A stretch of 64,000 bases of DNA from NCBI RefSeq assembly GCF_000590555.1, contig NC_022198.1, positions 372,001-436,000 of the forward strand, in the 5' to 3' direction. Positions within the stretch are counted from its first letter, which is position 1. Each line of letters begins with the position of its first letter. The stretch comes from Corynebacterium argentoratense DSM 44202. Lineage in GTDB: Bacteria; Actinomycetota; Actinomycetes; Mycobacteriales; Mycobacteriaceae. Below are positions 52,279 to 61,875 of this stretch, piece after piece. The notes below the pieces were generated by a model. That model was not told where the DNA came from. It saw nothing but the letters and a program-made list of their open reading frames with translations, and searched no databases. A program made the position numbers and the translations under genes.

Positions 52279-53835
52279 ATGACTACAGAACCCACAATGG
52301 AGGAGCGCCTCGACGCTCTGGCCAAGGCGAAGCACGACGTTGAGCTAGGCGGTGGTGAGGCGAAGCTCGATAAGCAACGCTCAAAAGGGAAGATGACAGC
52401 CCGAGAGCGCATCGAAGCGCTTGTTGATGCCGGTACTTTCCAGGAAACCGGAATGTTCGCCAAGCACCGCACCACCCACTTCGGAATGGATAAGGCTGTT
52501 GCTCCCGCCGATGGTGTGGTCACCGGTTCCGGCGCTGTGTTTGGTCGCCCCGTGCACATTGCTTCCCAGGACTTTACCGTCATGGGTGGCTCCGCGGGTG
52601 AGACCCAGTCCAACAAGGTAGCCGCCATGATGCAGGCTTCTGCCACCACGGGTACGCCGTTTGTGTTCATCAACGATTCTGGTGGAGCCCGCGTGCAGGA
52701 GGGCATTGATTCCCTCTCTGGTTACGGCAAGGTGTTCTACAACAATGTGTTGCTGTCCGGCCTGGTGCCCCAGGTGTCTATCATCGCTGGCCCCTGCGCA
52801 GGTGGCGCGGCATATTCCCCCGCGTTGACCGACTTCATCATCCAAACACGCAAGGCTCAGATGTTTATTACTGGCCCCGGCGTGATCAAGTCTGTGACCG
52901 GTGAGGACGTCACCGCAGAGCAGTTGGGTGGAGCAGATGCCCACATGGCGAAGGCCGGCAACATCCACTTCATCGCCGATGACGATGAGCAGGCCGTGCT
53001 CATTGCACAGAAGCTGTTGAGCTTCCTGCCGCAGAACAACACTGAAGAACCTCCGATCGTCGATCCTGAAGAAATCGTCGAGCCCGACCCAGCATTGCGT
53101 GACATTGTTCCGGTCGACGGCAAGAAGGGCTACGATGTCCGCGAAATCATCGCGCTCATCGTCGACCGCGGGGACTTCCTCGAAGTCAAGGCTGGCTTCG
53201 CACCAAATATTGTGACCGGTTTCGCCCGAGTGGTCGGCCGCACGGTCGGCGTCATCGCCAACCAGCCCAACGTGATGTCCGGTGTATTGGATATCAACTC
53301 TTCCGACAAGGGCAGCGAGTTCATCCGCTTCTGCAATGCCTTCAACATCCCACTGGTCACCCTCGTCGACGTGCCCGGTTTCATGCCGGGCGTGACCCAG
53401 GAACACGGCGGCATTATCCGACACGGCGCCAAGATGCTCTATGCGTACTCGGCTGCTTCCGTTCCGAAGATCACGGTCGTGCTGCGGAAGTCTTACGGTG
53501 GCGCATACCTAGCCATGTGCTCGAAGGACTTGGGCGCGGATAAGGTCTTCGCATGGCCGACCGCAGAGATCGCCGTCATGGGTGCCGAAGGTGCCGTCAA
53601 CGTCGTTTTCCGCAAGGAGATCGAAGCAGCGGAGGATAAGGAAGCTAAGCGTGCCGAGCTAATCCAGCTGTACAAGGAGACCTTCTCAACTCCGTTCATG
53701 GCCGCCTCTCGCGGACTGGTCGACGACATCATTGACCCAGCGGATACTCGTCGCGAGATTGCGATGGCCCTGGAGCTTCTGGCGAACAAGCGCGTCTCGC
53801 GTCCCGCCAAGAAGCACGGACTCGGCCCGGTGTAA
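52279..53835 (+). CDS. Methylmalonyl-CoA carboxyltransferase 12S subunit
   Basis: A 518-residue acyl-CoA carboxyltransferase made of two crotonase-like halves. FINDSGGARVQEGI and GPCAGGAAYSPALTDFI lie in the N-terminal half; PGFMPGVTQEHGGIIRHGAK and RKSYGGAYLAMCSKDLGAD in the C-terminal half. The oxyanion-forming glycine pairs are present. It moves carboxyl between (methyl)malonyl-CoA and biotin. Follows the 5S gene by 34 bp with TAGGAG before the ATG. It could also serve a propionyl-CoA carboxylase, but the 5S and carrier genes favour transcarboxylase. Confidence 0.93.
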   Translation: MTTEPTMEERLDALAKAKHDVELGGGEAKLDKQRSKGKMTARERIEALVDAGTFQETGMFAKHRTTHFGMDKAVAPADGVVTGSGAVFGRPVHIASQDFTVMGGSAGETQSNKVAAMMQASATTGTPFVFINDSGGARVQEGIDSLSGYGKVFYNNVLLSGLVPQVSIIAGPCAGGAAYSPALTDFIIQTRKAQMFITGPGVIKSVTGEDVTAEQLGGADAHMAKAGNIHFIADDDEQAVLIAQKLLSFLPQNNTEEPPIVDPEEIVEPDPALRDIVPVDGKKGYDVREIIALIVDRGDFLEVKAGFAPNIVTGFARVVGRTVGVIANQPNVMSGVLDINSSDKGSEFIRFCNAFNIPLVTLVDVPGFMPGVTQEHGGIIRHGAKMLYAYSAASVPKITVVLRKSYGGAYLAMCSKDLGADKVFAWPTAEIAVMGAEGAVNVVFRKEIEAAEDKEAKRAELIQLYKETFSTPFMAASRGLVDDIIDPADTRREIAMALELLANKRVSRPAKKHGLGPV

Positions 53836-53847
53836 GGAGCGATGGCC

Positions 53848-54108
53848 ATGTCAGAGATCACCAATGCACAATTACTGGAAAAGCTTGAAGCTGTGCAAGC
53901 CAGGCTCGCGGTCGTCGAGTCTGAGCTGCAGGAGCTCAAGCAGCGTTCCCAGCAAGAGATCCCGGAGGATGTCCTCCTTGCTATTTCGGCTGCCGTGTCC
54001 GCCTACCTAGGCAACAAGGGCAAGGTTAAAGCCGTTCACTTCAGCCGCCACCGCACGTGGGCAGCACAAGGCCGTCAGGCTGTGCAGACCCTGAGTCGCA
54101 AGCTCTAA
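53848..54108 (+). CDS. Small accessory subunit of the carboxyltransferase
   Basis: An 86-residue protein: a coiled-coil N-terminal helix (LLEKLEAVQARLAVVESELQ) and the segment IPEDVLLAISAAVSAYLG, which matches the ending found in epsilon/delta-like subunits of biotin carboxylases and decarboxylases. It probably helps to assemble the complex. The ATG at 53848 has AAGGAG at 8 nt; the ATG at 53842 is too near that site. It lies between the 12S and carrier genes. Confidence 0.75.
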   Translation: MSEITNAQLLEKLEAVQARLAVVESELQELKQRSQQEIPEDVLLAISAAVSAYLGNKGKVKAVHFSRHRTWAAQGRQAVQTLSRKL

Positions 54109-54125
54109 ACGTTTAAGGAACAACC

Positions 54126-54491
54126 ATGAAACTTAAGGTGACCGTCAACGGTATTGCCTACTCCGTCGACGTCGAGGTGGAGGAAGAGACCCGCCAGCTC
54201 GGTTCGATTGTGTTCGGCTCTAGCCCGACCAACACTCCCGCAGCCCCGACGACCGCGTCCGTCCAGGGCGTGTCTGCAAACGCTATCGCAGCCCCCCTTG
54301 CGGGCTCCGTATCCAAGGTGCTTGTTGCAGAGGGCGACGCCATTGAGGCAGGTCAAGTCCTGCTCGTGCTGGAAGCCATGAAAATGGAAACGGAAATTAC
54401 CGCGCCGAAGGCCGGCACCGTCGGTGCTATCCACGTGTCCGAGGGCGATGCGGTTCAAGGCGGACAGGGCCTCATTGAAATCGATGACTAA
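54126..54491 (+). CDS. Biotin carboxyl carrier protein (1.3S subunit)
   Basis: A 121-residue protein. The C-terminal biotinyl domain has EAMKMET with the acceptor Lys86, about 35 residues from the C terminus as usual. An Ala/Pro/Thr linker (about 34-52) joins it to an N-terminal docking segment ([15 protein letters not shown]). It shuttles carboxyl between the 12S and 5S sites. AAGGAA precedes the ATG. A strong terminator follows, so the operon ends here. Confidence 0.93.
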   Translation: MKLKVTVNGIAYSVDVEVEEETRQLGSIVFGSSPTNTPAAPTTASVQGVSANAIAAPLAGSVSKVLVAEGDAIEAGQVLLVLEAMKMETEITAPKAGTVGAIHVSEGDAVQGGQGLIEIDD

Positions 54492-54564
54492 CCCCGAAGC
54501 ACCCCCCCAACTAGCCCCGACGTAGCCCCGGTGCGGCACCGACAGCATCCGGGTCTGGGCAAAA

Positions 54565-54612
54565 ACAACAGGTCGGCGCACTCTCACGAGGCTGCGCCGA
54601 CCTGTTGTCATT
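54565..54612 (+). terminator. Transcarboxylase operon terminator
   Basis: Perfect 16-bp arms ACAACAGGTCGGCGCA/TGCGCCGACCTGTTGT around a 12-nt loop, followed by CATTTC. Confidence 0.88.
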
Positions 54613-54677
54613 TCGTGACATTCGTGGCCCGCGCGCCGAGGATTGTCACACCTAATGCGCTGGCACAATGGGGTGCT

Positions 54678-55808
54678 ATGCCGTCCTTTTCTCTACGCCC
54701 CGCCATCACCGTGTTGGGGGCTTGCCTTCTCGTGTCCCTGCCCGCCACCTCAGCCTTTGCCGATGAAGCCCCGGCCGACGCGGCGTCGCCAATTATTCCC
54801 AACAACACCGCGAACACTGTCGTAAATACTGACGCCGCGGTAGCTGCCGGCACGGTCGTGGAAACTGCCCTGCCCAGTAACTTCTTCACGGCGACCCCGG
54901 TCGACGCATTGTTTAACGACATCAATCGGCAGGTTGGTCAGCAGGTTGCGGACGCTAATGCGCAGCTGAAGGCTGCAACGGAACAGTTCAATGCGCAGTT
55001 CGGCACCCAGGTTGTGGCCCCCAGCATTCAGGCCCCGGTGCTGCCGGTCGCCGAGCCCGCGAAGCTTAACGGGCCGGACTACACCTGGACTACTGATCCC
55101 CACGCACAGCTGATGGCGATGAAGCCCGGCGCCGTGCTTCACCGTGTCGAGGGCAGCATGTTCCACGCCCCGGATATCCCGCAAGAATCCCTTGACGCGG
55201 AAGCGCAAGGCTATTCCCTCTATGGTCCCGGAACCCCGATCTATGTGGGCGAAAAGGGTTTCTGCACACTCGCCTTCGCAGGTTATGACGCCGCGGGAAA
55301 CAAGGTTGGCGTGACCGCTGCGCACTGCGGCCAGGTGGGGGAGAAAGTCCTGTCGGCTGACTCCTACAACCTGGGGCCCAGTGGGCAGATCGTCGCCCGA
55401 GTGCCGGAAAAGGACTATGCGCTGATCCGCTTCGACGACAACGCCAAGATCACGGGCACCTACAACGGCGTGCACGTCTCTGAGGTCGGCGGCGCCCCAT
55501 TGGCGCCGGGCGAGGTTGTCGCCAAGCATGGTGTCGCAACCGGCACCACCTACGGGGTCAGTCTGAGCAACGCAGAAGGCTTGAACATTTCCCAGCTGTG
55601 CGCCATGAATGGTGACTCTGGTGCGCCGCTGTTGCAGGGCAGCAAGGTTGTTGGCATGGTCTCCGGTGGGCTGATCCCCGGAGCGCCCTGCACCACCCCA
55701 TGGCAAGGTCCGCTGTTCTCCCCGACCTTGTCCACGCGCATCGACCGAGTGGTCGCCGACTTGGATGCCCGCCAAGGCATTGGCGCGGGATTCACCCCCG
55801 CAGCGTAG
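54678..55808 (+). CDS. Secreted trypsin-like serine protease
   Basis: A 376-residue exported protein. Signal peptide about 1-28 (ATSAFA then cleavage), then an Asn/Ala/Gln-rich helical propeptide-like stretch (about 45-115), then an S1-type domain with His216 (TAAHC), Asp246 (KDYALIRF) and Ser314 (NGDSGAP). Four cysteines fit two disulfides. No C-terminal anchor, so it should be released or held in the wall. CACAAT ends 9 nt before the ATG. Target unknown. Confidence 0.88.
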   Translation: MPSFSLRPAITVLGACLLVSLPATSAFADEAPADAASPIIPNNTANTVVNTDAAVAAGTVVETALPSNFFTATPVDALFNDINRQVGQQVADANAQLKAATEQFNAQFGTQVVAPSIQAPVLPVAEPAKLNGPDYTWTTDPHAQLMAMKPGAVLHRVEGSMFHAPDIPQESLDAEAQGYSLYGPGTPIYVGEKGFCTLAFAGYDAAGNKVGVTAAHCGQVGEKVLSADSYNLGPSGQIVARVPEKDYALIRFDDNAKITGTYNGVHVSEVGGAPLAPGEVVAKHGVATGTTYGVSLSNAEGLNISQLCAMNGDSGAPLLQGSKVVGMVSGGLIPGAPCTTPWQGPLFSPTLSTRIDRVVADLDARQGIGAGFTPAA

Positions 55809-55844
55809 CCAGGTGCAGCGCGTTCGTTACGCGTAGTACCGCAT

Positions 55845-55881
55845 GTGCCGCCGTCGTCCAGAATGTGGACAGCGGCGGCAC
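55845..55881. terminator. Bidirectional terminator between protease and hisN
   Basis: GTGCCGCCGTCGTCCA pairs with TGGACAGCGGCGGCAC with one swapped pair of bases, between the convergent protease and hisN genes. Confidence 0.8.
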
Positions 55882-55897
55882 AACTGCGAGCGCACCT

Positions 55898-56716
55898 TTA
55901 AGTGTTCAGAGTGCGCAACACGGCGTCATGAAGGGCGCCGTTAGTCGCGACAGCTGAACCACCATGGGGTCCGGGTGCGCCGGCGACATTGGTGAAGGTG
56001 CCGCCGGCCTCCTCAACGAGGATCGCTAGGGGAGCGAGGTCCCACAAGGACACCTCCGGCTCCAACCCCACATCAACGGCGCCCTCAGCCACCAAGCAGT
56101 AAGAATAAAAGTCACCAAAACCGCGCAAACGCCAGGTGACGTCGCTGAGCTGCAGGAAGGCATCGAGCTTGCCGCAGTCGCGCCACCCATCGAGGGAGGA
56201 AAAGGACACAGAAGCGTCCTCGATGCGGGCAACCTTAGACACAGAAATCTTCTCCGCGGGCTTACCCAACGCCTGTCTGAACGCGCCATCGCCCGCAGAC
56301 GCCCACCAGCGGCGGCCCAACGCAGGGGCCGATACAACACCCACGACTGGCTTTCCATCAACGAGGAGCGCGATGAGGGTGGCCCACACCGGGACTCCAC
56401 GAACGTAGTTCTTCGTCGCATCAATCGGGTCAATCACCCACTGGCGGCCAGAAAAAGACGCGGTCCCGCCGAATTCCTCACCGAGGACCTCATCATCGGG
56501 GCAGAGCCGCTGTAGCTCAGTGCGCAATGCCCGCTCGCAGGCCAAGTCCGCGTCTGACACAGGAGTCATGTCTGGCTTTGTGTCGACAGACAGGTCAGAG
56601 GCCTGAAACCTTGGAAACGTCACAGCATCCGCGACGTCAGCAAGCTTCAACGCGAGCGCAAGCTCAGCAGCGTACGCGCCGCCGGATGCCCCAGTGCTAC
56701 TAGATGCTGTCGGCAT
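55898..56716 (-). CDS. hisN: Histidinol-phosphate phosphatase (IMPase family)
   Basis: A 272-residue inositol-monophosphatase-fold enzyme. Metal-binding motifs: GEEFGG near 88-93, [12 protein letters not shown] near 107-118 (Ala for the usual Gly), and [10 protein letters not shown] near 228. The protein closely follows C. glutamicum HisN (for example [24 protein letters not shown]), which performs the phosphatase step of histidine synthesis. The ATG overlaps the upstream IMPase gene by 17 bp, so both are probably translated from one mRNA. Confidence 0.88.
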   Translation of the reverse strand: MPTASSSTGASGGAYAAELALALKLADVADAVTFPRFQASDLSVDTKPDMTPVSDADLACERALRTELQRLCPDDEVLGEEFGGTASFSGRQWVIDPIDATKNYVRGVPVWATLIALLVDGKPVVGVVSAPALGRRWWASAGDGAFRQALGKPAEKISVSKVARIEDASVSFSSLDGWRDCGKLDAFLQLSDVTWRLRGFGDFYSYCLVAEGAVDVGLEPEVSLWDLAPLAILVEEAGGTFTNVAGAPGPHGGSAVATNGALHDAVLRTLNT

Positions 56717-57545
56717 TGTTCAAAACCTCCGCCATTTCTTTCACAACCTGGCTATTTCCAGCGATACACCATTTACCCACTCGAGCAGTCGAACCACCGG
56801 CGCCCTCCACTAGAGCACGCCCCGGCTGCCAGTCCCACTCCGCTACACTGTGCTGCAGCCACGCCCCCAGAGTGCCATCGGCAACCGACCCAAGATCGAT
56901 CGAAGCACTACCCAACATGCGGACGGTGCCGAAATTGCTAATCACCTGCTCCCACGTCTTTTTCACGGGTTCTCCGAAACGCGTCGGGTGCAGGTACGTG
57001 CCCAAACACAACTGACTCATGGGAGCCTTGTCCAAACGAGGCACGGGTTGCCCATCCCTCGTGGTGGGAAGACCCGGACCGCCGAACCACGTGTATCCCA
57101 TCGCCGGACGATGCACCGCCCCAAAGATAGGATTGTCGTCTTCTACGAGAGCAAGCGCCGAGCAGAAATAATCACTGCCCGAGGTGAAATTCCACGTGCC
57201 ATCGATCGGATCAATTACCCAACGGCGACCAGAAGAAGAATCACTGGAAGCCCCCTCTTCACCCAGCAGACCGTCTTCAGGCCGAAGCTGCGCCAGGACA
57301 CCTGCAACGAAGCGCTCCGCAGCACGGTCAGCGACCGTCACGACGTCAGTAACATTCGTCTTCTGCTCGGCCTTTAAATCCACAGAGCTACGCAGGCGCC
57401 ACGCCAGACGCCCAGCGTTGAAGACCAACGCCTGAGCCAAATGCTCATCGGAATCAGTCTCGTGAGAAATGACAAACGTCTTGGTTAAAGCGTCGATCAT
57501 CTCCTCCATATTCGGAGGATTCGCCGCGGCAGTGCCCTTAGTCAT
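56700..57545 (-). CDS. Inositol monophosphatase family protein
   Basis: A 281-residue member of the IMPase family: [35 protein letters not shown] (metal and substrate site) and [18 protein letters not shown]. It corresponds to the gene between prfB and hisN in C. glutamicum; its substrate (inositol phosphate or another sugar phosphate) is not evident. A minus-strand CACAAT lies 6 nt before the ATG, within the divergent prfB promoter region. Overlaps hisN. Confidence 0.88.
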   Translation of the reverse strand: MTKGTAAANPPNMEEMIDALTKTFVISHETDSDEHLAQALVFNAGRLAWRLRSSVDLKAEQKTNVTDVVTVADRAAERFVAGVLAQLRPEDGLLGEEGASSDSSSGRRWVIDPIDGTWNFTSGSDYFCSALALVEDDNPIFGAVHRPAMGYTWFGGPGLPTTRDGQPVPRLDKAPMSQLCLGTYLHPTRFGEPVKKTWEQVISNFGTVRMLGSASIDLGSVADGTLGAWLQHSVAEWDWQPGRALVEGAGGSTARVGKWCIAGNSQVVKEMAEVLNNADSI

Positions 57546-57567
57546 ACCCCTATTGTGCCAGGCGCGC

Positions 57568-57573
57568 TAGACT
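57568..57573 (+). promoter_or_regulatory. prfB -10 element
   Basis: TAGACT ends 8 nt before the prfB GTG, giving a leaderless start. It lies beside the divergent promoter of the IMPase gene (minus-strand CACAAT at 57552-57557). Confidence 0.6.
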
Positions 57574-57581
57574 TTGCGATT

Positions 57582-58679
57582 GTGCAACCCGAAGTAAGCT
57601 CCGCCATCGCCAACCTCGATGCGACCCTCACCACCATCGAGAAGGTCCTCGATCCCGCCACCCTGGATGAGGAAGTCCGAGAGCTCGAAGCCAAAGCCTC
57701 CGACCCCAGCCTGTGGGACAATCCCGAGACCGCGCAGCAGGTGACCTCCGCACTGTCCCAAAAACAAGGCACTCTCCGCAAGCTCGCTGACCTGCGTCAA
57801 CGCATCGAAGACCTGCCGGTTATGTATGAACTGGCAGAGGAGGAAGGCGAGGGGCCAGAGCTGGCTGACGCCGAACTCGAAGAGCTACGCGCTGCTATCG
57901 ATTCCCTCGAAGTCACCACCATGCTCTCTGGGGAATACGATGCTCGCGAAGCTGTTATCAATATCCGTTCCGGAGCCGGTGGCGTCGATGCCGCGGACTG
58001 GGCGGAGATGCTCATGCGCATGTACGTGCGGTGGGCAGAAAAGAAAGGGCACAAGGTCGAGGTTTACGACGTGTCCTACGCCGAAGAAGCGGGCATCAAA
58101 TCCGCGACATTTGTGGTGCACGGCGAATACATGTACGGACAGTTGTCGGTCGAACAGGGAGCCCACCGCCTCGTGCGCATCAGCCCCTTCGACAATCAAG
58201 GGCGCCGTCAGACCTCTTTTGCAGAAGTCGAAGTACTTCCTGTCGTTGAGCAGACGGACCACATCGATATTCCCGACTCCGAGATCCGCGTTGACGTTTA
58301 TCGTTCTTCTGGGCCCGGCGGTCAGTCAGTCAACACCACGGACTCTGCGGTGCGCTTGACTCATATCCCCACGGGCATCGTGGTGACCTGTCAGAATGAA
58401 AAATCCCAGATCCAAAACAAAGCTTCCGCGCTACGGGTGCTTCAGGCGAAGCTGCTTGAGCGTAAGCGTCAGGAGGAGCGCGCAGAGCTGGACGCCCTTG
58501 GCGCTGGAGGCAACGCATCGTGGGGCAACCAGATGCGTTCCTACGTGTTGCACCCCTACCAGATGGTTAAAGACCTTCGGACGAACTACGAGGTAGGGGA
58601 TCCCTCCAAGGTGCTCGACGGTGATATCGATGGCTTCCTGGAGGCCGGTATCCGCTGGCGAATGGCAGAGGCAGACTAG
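57582..58679 (+). CDS. prfB: Peptide chain release factor 2
   Basis: A 365-residue class I release factor that ends translation at UGA and UAA. The stop-codon-reading tripeptide SPF lies in [10 protein letters not shown], and the GGQ catalytic loop in [17 protein letters not shown] near 246-248. The frame is continuous, so the programmed +1 frameshift known in E. coli prfB is absent, as in other actinobacteria. GTG start from promoter spacing and homology ([12 protein letters not shown]). Confidence 0.95.
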   Translation: MQPEVSSAIANLDATLTTIEKVLDPATLDEEVRELEAKASDPSLWDNPETAQQVTSALSQKQGTLRKLADLRQRIEDLPVMYELAEEEGEGPELADAELEELRAAIDSLEVTTMLSGEYDAREAVINIRSGAGGVDAADWAEMLMRMYVRWAEKKGHKVEVYDVSYAEEAGIKSATFVVHGEYMYGQLSVEQGAHRLVRISPFDNQGRRQTSFAEVEVLPVVEQTDHIDIPDSEIRVDVYRSSGPGGQSVNTTDSAVRLTHIPTGIVVTCQNEKSQIQNKASALRVLQAKLLERKRQEERAELDALGAGGNASWGNQMRSYVLHPYQMVKDLRTNYEVGDPSKVLDGDIDGFLEAGIRWRMAEAD

Positions 58680-58701
58680 CCCCCAGCCAGTCTTTATGCT
58701 G

Positions 58702-58988
58702 CTAGCCGATACCCAGCGGAAGGCCTAGTCCGTACCAGGCAAGGAAAAACAGGAACCAGCCGATGACGCCGCGAAGGCAACCATCGCGCCGACAACCGGG
58801 GAGCGTCCCACAGCTTTAAAAGCCGTAGCACCCAGGGGGATCAAAATGACGTAGAGCCAGCAGGGATCTGGGAGGACATTACCCGCGCGTTCGACGGCGC
58901 CGAGAAATCCGCCTGCGCGGCCGGCTTGTTGTTCTGATTGCTTGGCGCCCGCTGTGCGGGCGGCGGTGGGTGTTGCAGAGTCGGCCAT
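58702..58988 (-). pseudogene. AbgT-family transporter, deleted and frameshifted
   Basis: The minus strand opens with MADSATP, an Ala/Gln-rich tail and GFLGAVERAGNVLPDPCWLYVIL, the first-helix start of AbgT (p-aminobenzoyl-glutamate) transporters. After one further segment the frame jumps; another frame reads VIGWFLFFLAWYGLGLPLGI then stop, the AbgT C terminus. About 400 central residues are missing. An ORF to 58725 survives by chance. It sits between prfB and ftsE. Confidence 0.8.
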
Positions 58989-59126
58989 ATCTTTCCAATC
59001 GTGGTGTGGCCGGCGTTGGGCCGACCTGTGGTCAACGTGGTGCACACCATAGCAAACCGTGTCCTGGCTCACGCCCCCGCCGCATTCAAGTTTCGCATGG
59101 GGTGAAAGTAAACTATTGTGGTTTTT

Positions 59127-59816
59127 GTGATCACCTTCGACCAGGTAACTAAGCTGTACAAAACATCCACGCGCCCTGCGCTGGACAATATCAGCCTGAC
59201 TATCGACAAGGGAGACTTCGTCTTCCTCATCGGCCCGTCAGGTAGTGGAAAGTCCACGTTCCTCGAGCTCATGCTGCGTGAACAAAACGTCACCAGCGGC
59301 GATATTCACCTCGGGGACTTCCACGTCAACAAGCTGCGCGGCTCCCAAATTAACAAGCTGCGCCAGCGCGTTGGATACGTCTTCCAGGACTTCCGATTGC
59401 TGCCGAAGAAGAACGTGTACGACAACGTGGCCTTCGCGCTAGAAGTGATCGGCAAGAACAATCAGACCATCGAGAAGCTGGTCCCCGAAACCCTCGAAAT
59501 GGTTGGCCTGGAATCAAAAGCTCACCGCATGCCCGGCGAACTCTCTGGTGGTGAGCAGCAACGTGTGGCCATCGCGCGAGCAACGGTGAACAAGCCTCTT
59601 GTGCTGCTTGCCGATGAGCCCACGGGCAACCTGGATCCAGATACGTCCAGCGAAATCATGGTGTTGCTCAACCGAATCAACAAGGCTGGAACCACTGTGG
59701 TTATGTCGACTCACAATGCCGCTGCGGTGGACGCGATGCGACGTCGTGTGATCGAGCTCAACCTTGGAACACTCGTCCGCGATGACGCCCACGGCGTCTA
59801 TGGACTCGACCGATAG
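59127..59816 (+). CDS. ftsE: Cell-division ATPase FtsE
   Basis: A 229-residue ABC ATPase: Walker [10 protein letters not shown] (about 36-44), Q-loop VFQDFRLL, signature LSGGEQQR near 138, Walker [10 protein letters not shown], and switch His in STHNAA. With FtsX it forms the complex that activates peptidoglycan hydrolases at the septum. The GTG at 59127 ([11 protein letters not shown]) matches FtsE starts better than the GTG at 59118. TAAACT at 59109-59114 is a -10 candidate. Confidence 0.95.
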   Translation: MITFDQVTKLYKTSTRPALDNISLTIDKGDFVFLIGPSGSGKSTFLELMLREQNVTSGDIHLGDFHVNKLRGSQINKLRQRVGYVFQDFRLLPKKNVYDNVAFALEVIGKNNQTIEKLVPETLEMVGLESKAHRMPGELSGGEQQRVAIARATVNKPLVLLADEPTGNLDPDTSSEIMVLLNRINKAGTTVVMSTHNAAAVDAMRRRVIELNLGTLVRDDAHGVYGLDR

Positions 59817-59839
59817 ACACCTAGAAGGATTAGGCCACC

Positions 59840-60748
59840 ATGCGACTCGGATATATTCTGCGCGAGGCCCTTCACGGTCTCGGACGAAACCTGACGATGA
59901 CGATCGCGCTCGTCATCACGACTGCCATTTCTCTCGCTCTGCTCGCCACCGGTTTTCTGGTCACCGGCATGACCGAGCGGACGAAGGAAATCTATTTGGA
60001 TCGCGTCGAGGTGATGATCCAGCTCGACGACAAGACCTCTGCCGAGGACCCCAACTGTAAGTCCAAGGAGTGCACGGAAGTACGCAAACTTCTCGAAGAC
60101 GCTGAGGGTAAGGGGGTGGAATCGGTGACGTTCCGCAACCGCGAACAGTCCTACGAGCGCTTCGTTGACGTCTTCCAGAACACTGACCCTCAGTTGGTCG
60201 AGGCAACGTCGAAGGACGCTTTTCCCGCCGCTTTCCATGTCCGCATGAAGGATCCGTTGGACACCAGTTCTCTTGATCCTGTGCGTAAGCTGCCGCAGGT
60301 GTCTGATGTGATTGATCAGGTCGACGATTTGCGTGGCGCTACCGACAACCTTGACGCCGTCCGTAATGCGACGTTCATCCTCGCCGGTATTCAGGCGATT
60401 GCGGCGATTTTCCTGATTGCGAACATGGTCCAGATCGCGGCGTTCTCACGCAGGGAAGAAATGTCGATCATGCGTCTGGTGGGTGCTTCCCGCTGGTTCA
60501 CCCAGGCACCCTTCGTGGTGGAGGCAGTCATCGCGGCGTTGGTTGGTGCGGTGTGCTCTGTGGGCGGTTTGTTCGCCGGCAAGGCCCTGCTGCTTGATAA
60601 GGCCCTCAAGGGTTTGTACGACAGTCAGTTGATTGCGCCGGTTACTACGAATGACCTGTGGGTTGTGTCGCCGATTGTCGCGATTGTTGGCGTATTCTTC
60701 GCGGCGATTACTGCGCAGATCACCCTGCGGTTCTACGTGCGCAAGTAA
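59840..60748 (+). CDS. ftsX: Cell-division membrane protein FtsX
   Basis: A 302-residue protein with the type VII ABC layout: a first helix (about 20-43), an extracytoplasmic loop of about 125 residues with a cysteine pair (DPNCKSKEC) as in mycobacterial FtsX, and three helices near the C terminus (about 175-200, 225-250 and 275-295). The loop should contact cell-wall hydrolases of the RipC kind. It follows ftsE by 23 bp with AGAAGGA before the ATG. Confidence 0.94.
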   Translation: MRLGYILREALHGLGRNLTMTIALVITTAISLALLATGFLVTGMTERTKEIYLDRVEVMIQLDDKTSAEDPNCKSKECTEVRKLLEDAEGKGVESVTFRNREQSYERFVDVFQNTDPQLVEATSKDAFPAAFHVRMKDPLDTSSLDPVRKLPQVSDVIDQVDDLRGATDNLDAVRNATFILAGIQAIAAIFLIANMVQIAAFSRREEMSIMRLVGASRWFTQAPFVVEAVIAALVGAVCSVGGLFAGKALLLDKALKGLYDSQLIAPVTTNDLWVVSPIVAIVGVFFAAITAQITLRFYVRK

Positions 60749-60772
60749 AGCACAGTAGAATCGTCCACCGTT

Positions 60773-61261
60773 ATGGCAAAGAAGAAGAAACCCACCCAGA
60801 ATCCGGTCGTGGCGACTAACCGTAAGGCGCGTCACAACTACAACATCCTGGACACTTATGAGTGCGGGATTGTTTTGGTGGGTACGGAAATCAAGGCGCT
60901 TCGCGAAGGCAAGGTCAGCCTGGTGGACACGTTTGCCACGATCGATGATGGGGAAGTGTGGCTGCGCAACCTCTACATCAATGAGTATTCGCATGGTTCG
61001 TGGACTAACCATAAGCCGCGTCGTGTGCGTAAGTTGTTGTTGCATCGTAAAGAGATTGACACTCTGATGGGTAAGGTCCGCGACGGGAACAAGACTTTGG
61101 TTCCGTTGAAGTTGTACTTTGTGGACGGTCGCCTGAAGGTGGAGCTGGGTTTGGCTGCTGGTAAGCAGGATTATGACAAGCGTCAGGATTTGAAGCGTAG
61201 GGCTGAGGAACGCGACATTACCCGCGAGCTTGGCCGCCGCGTCAAGGGCATCAAGGGTTAG
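60773..61261 (+). CDS. smpB: tmRNA-binding protein SmpB
   Basis: A 162-residue protein, full length for the family. Typical segments are NRKARHNYNILDTYECGIVL, GTEIKALREGKVSL, and the basic tail KRQDLKRRAEERDITRELGR. It brings tmRNA to stalled ribosomes; the tmRNA gene lies 112 bp downstream on the same strand. A long Lys-rich N terminus (AKKKKPTQNP) is normal in actinobacteria. Confidence 0.95.
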   Translation: MAKKKKPTQNPVVATNRKARHNYNILDTYECGIVLVGTEIKALREGKVSLVDTFATIDDGEVWLRNLYINEYSHGSWTNHKPRRVRKLLLHRKEIDTLMGKVRDGNKTLVPLKLYFVDGRLKVELGLAAGKQDYDKRQDLKRRAEERDITRELGRRVKGIKG

Positions 61262-61373
61262 TTTCGTCAACATTGATGACGTCGCGGGGTGTGGCGTCGC
61301 GGGCGGGTTGCTGCTAGGATCGGTGCTTGCGCTTCGGAAGACGAGCATTATCCCGTTCGGGGCGCGGCTGTAT

Positions 61374-61758
61374 GGGGCTGATTTTTGGTTTCGACTGCGT
61401 ACAGTGAGCCAGGGGAAGCGTGCCGGTGCAGGCTAGAGACCACCGTAAGCGTCGTAGCAAACCTATAAGCGCCGAGAACACTCAGCGCGACTACGCCCTC
61501 GCTGCCTAATTAAGAGCTAGCGACCGCGTGTCTGTCGGACCCAGGTTTGTTCCTGGCTTGGACTTCGGCATCGATTACGGGAACTTACTTCCTCGTTGTG
61601 TTGACGGGATGGGGAAGGACATTTTTACCGACAACTGGGCCTATCATCCAGACATGTTTGCCTGATCTGGAGGGTCGAGTAGAGATACTGTGCGAACTGC
61701 GCACGGAGAAGCCCTGGCGAGGTGGCGTAGGACCCGAGTTCGATTCTCGGCAGCTCCA
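61374..61758 (+). ncRNA. ssrA: Transfer-messenger RNA
   Basis: The 5' end GGGGCTGATTTTTGGTTTCG and the 3' end ...TTCGATTCTCGGCAGCTCCA form the tRNA-Ala-like half (GGGGCTG pairs with CAGCTCC). The tag frame reads AENTQRDYALAA then TAA, the actinobacterial degradation tag. Length about 385 nt. It lies after smpB, its protein partner. CCA is not encoded. The 3' end is the attachment site of the integrase element that follows. Confidence 0.96.
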
Positions 61759-61765
61759 CTTTATG

Positions 61766-61799
61766 CCCCCTGACCTCTTGCAGGTTGGGGGGTATTTTT
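61766..61799 (+). terminator. tmRNA terminator
   Basis: CCCCCTGACCT pairs with AGGTTGGGGGG (one G:T), followed by TATTTTTCTTTATTTT, beginning 8 nt after the tmRNA 3' end. Confidence 0.85.
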
Positions 61800-61875
61800 C
61801 TTTATTTTCCGCAGGTTGCGGCGCGTTTCTGAAAGGTAAAGTTAGGAAAATAGAGAAAACGTAGGAAAGCCTGGA

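Noticed and set aside
50721..54491. Sodium-pumping decarboxylase operon
   Set aside because: No membrane-embedded beta subunit is encoded; all four proteins are soluble and fit transcarboxylase better.
57582..57700. Programmed +1 frameshift in prfB
   Set aside because: There is no in-frame TGA near codon 25; the gene is one continuous frame.
58725..59072. A 115-residue intact gene between prfB and ftsE
   Set aside because: It is the N-terminal scrap of an AbgT transporter joined to an out-of-frame C-terminal end.
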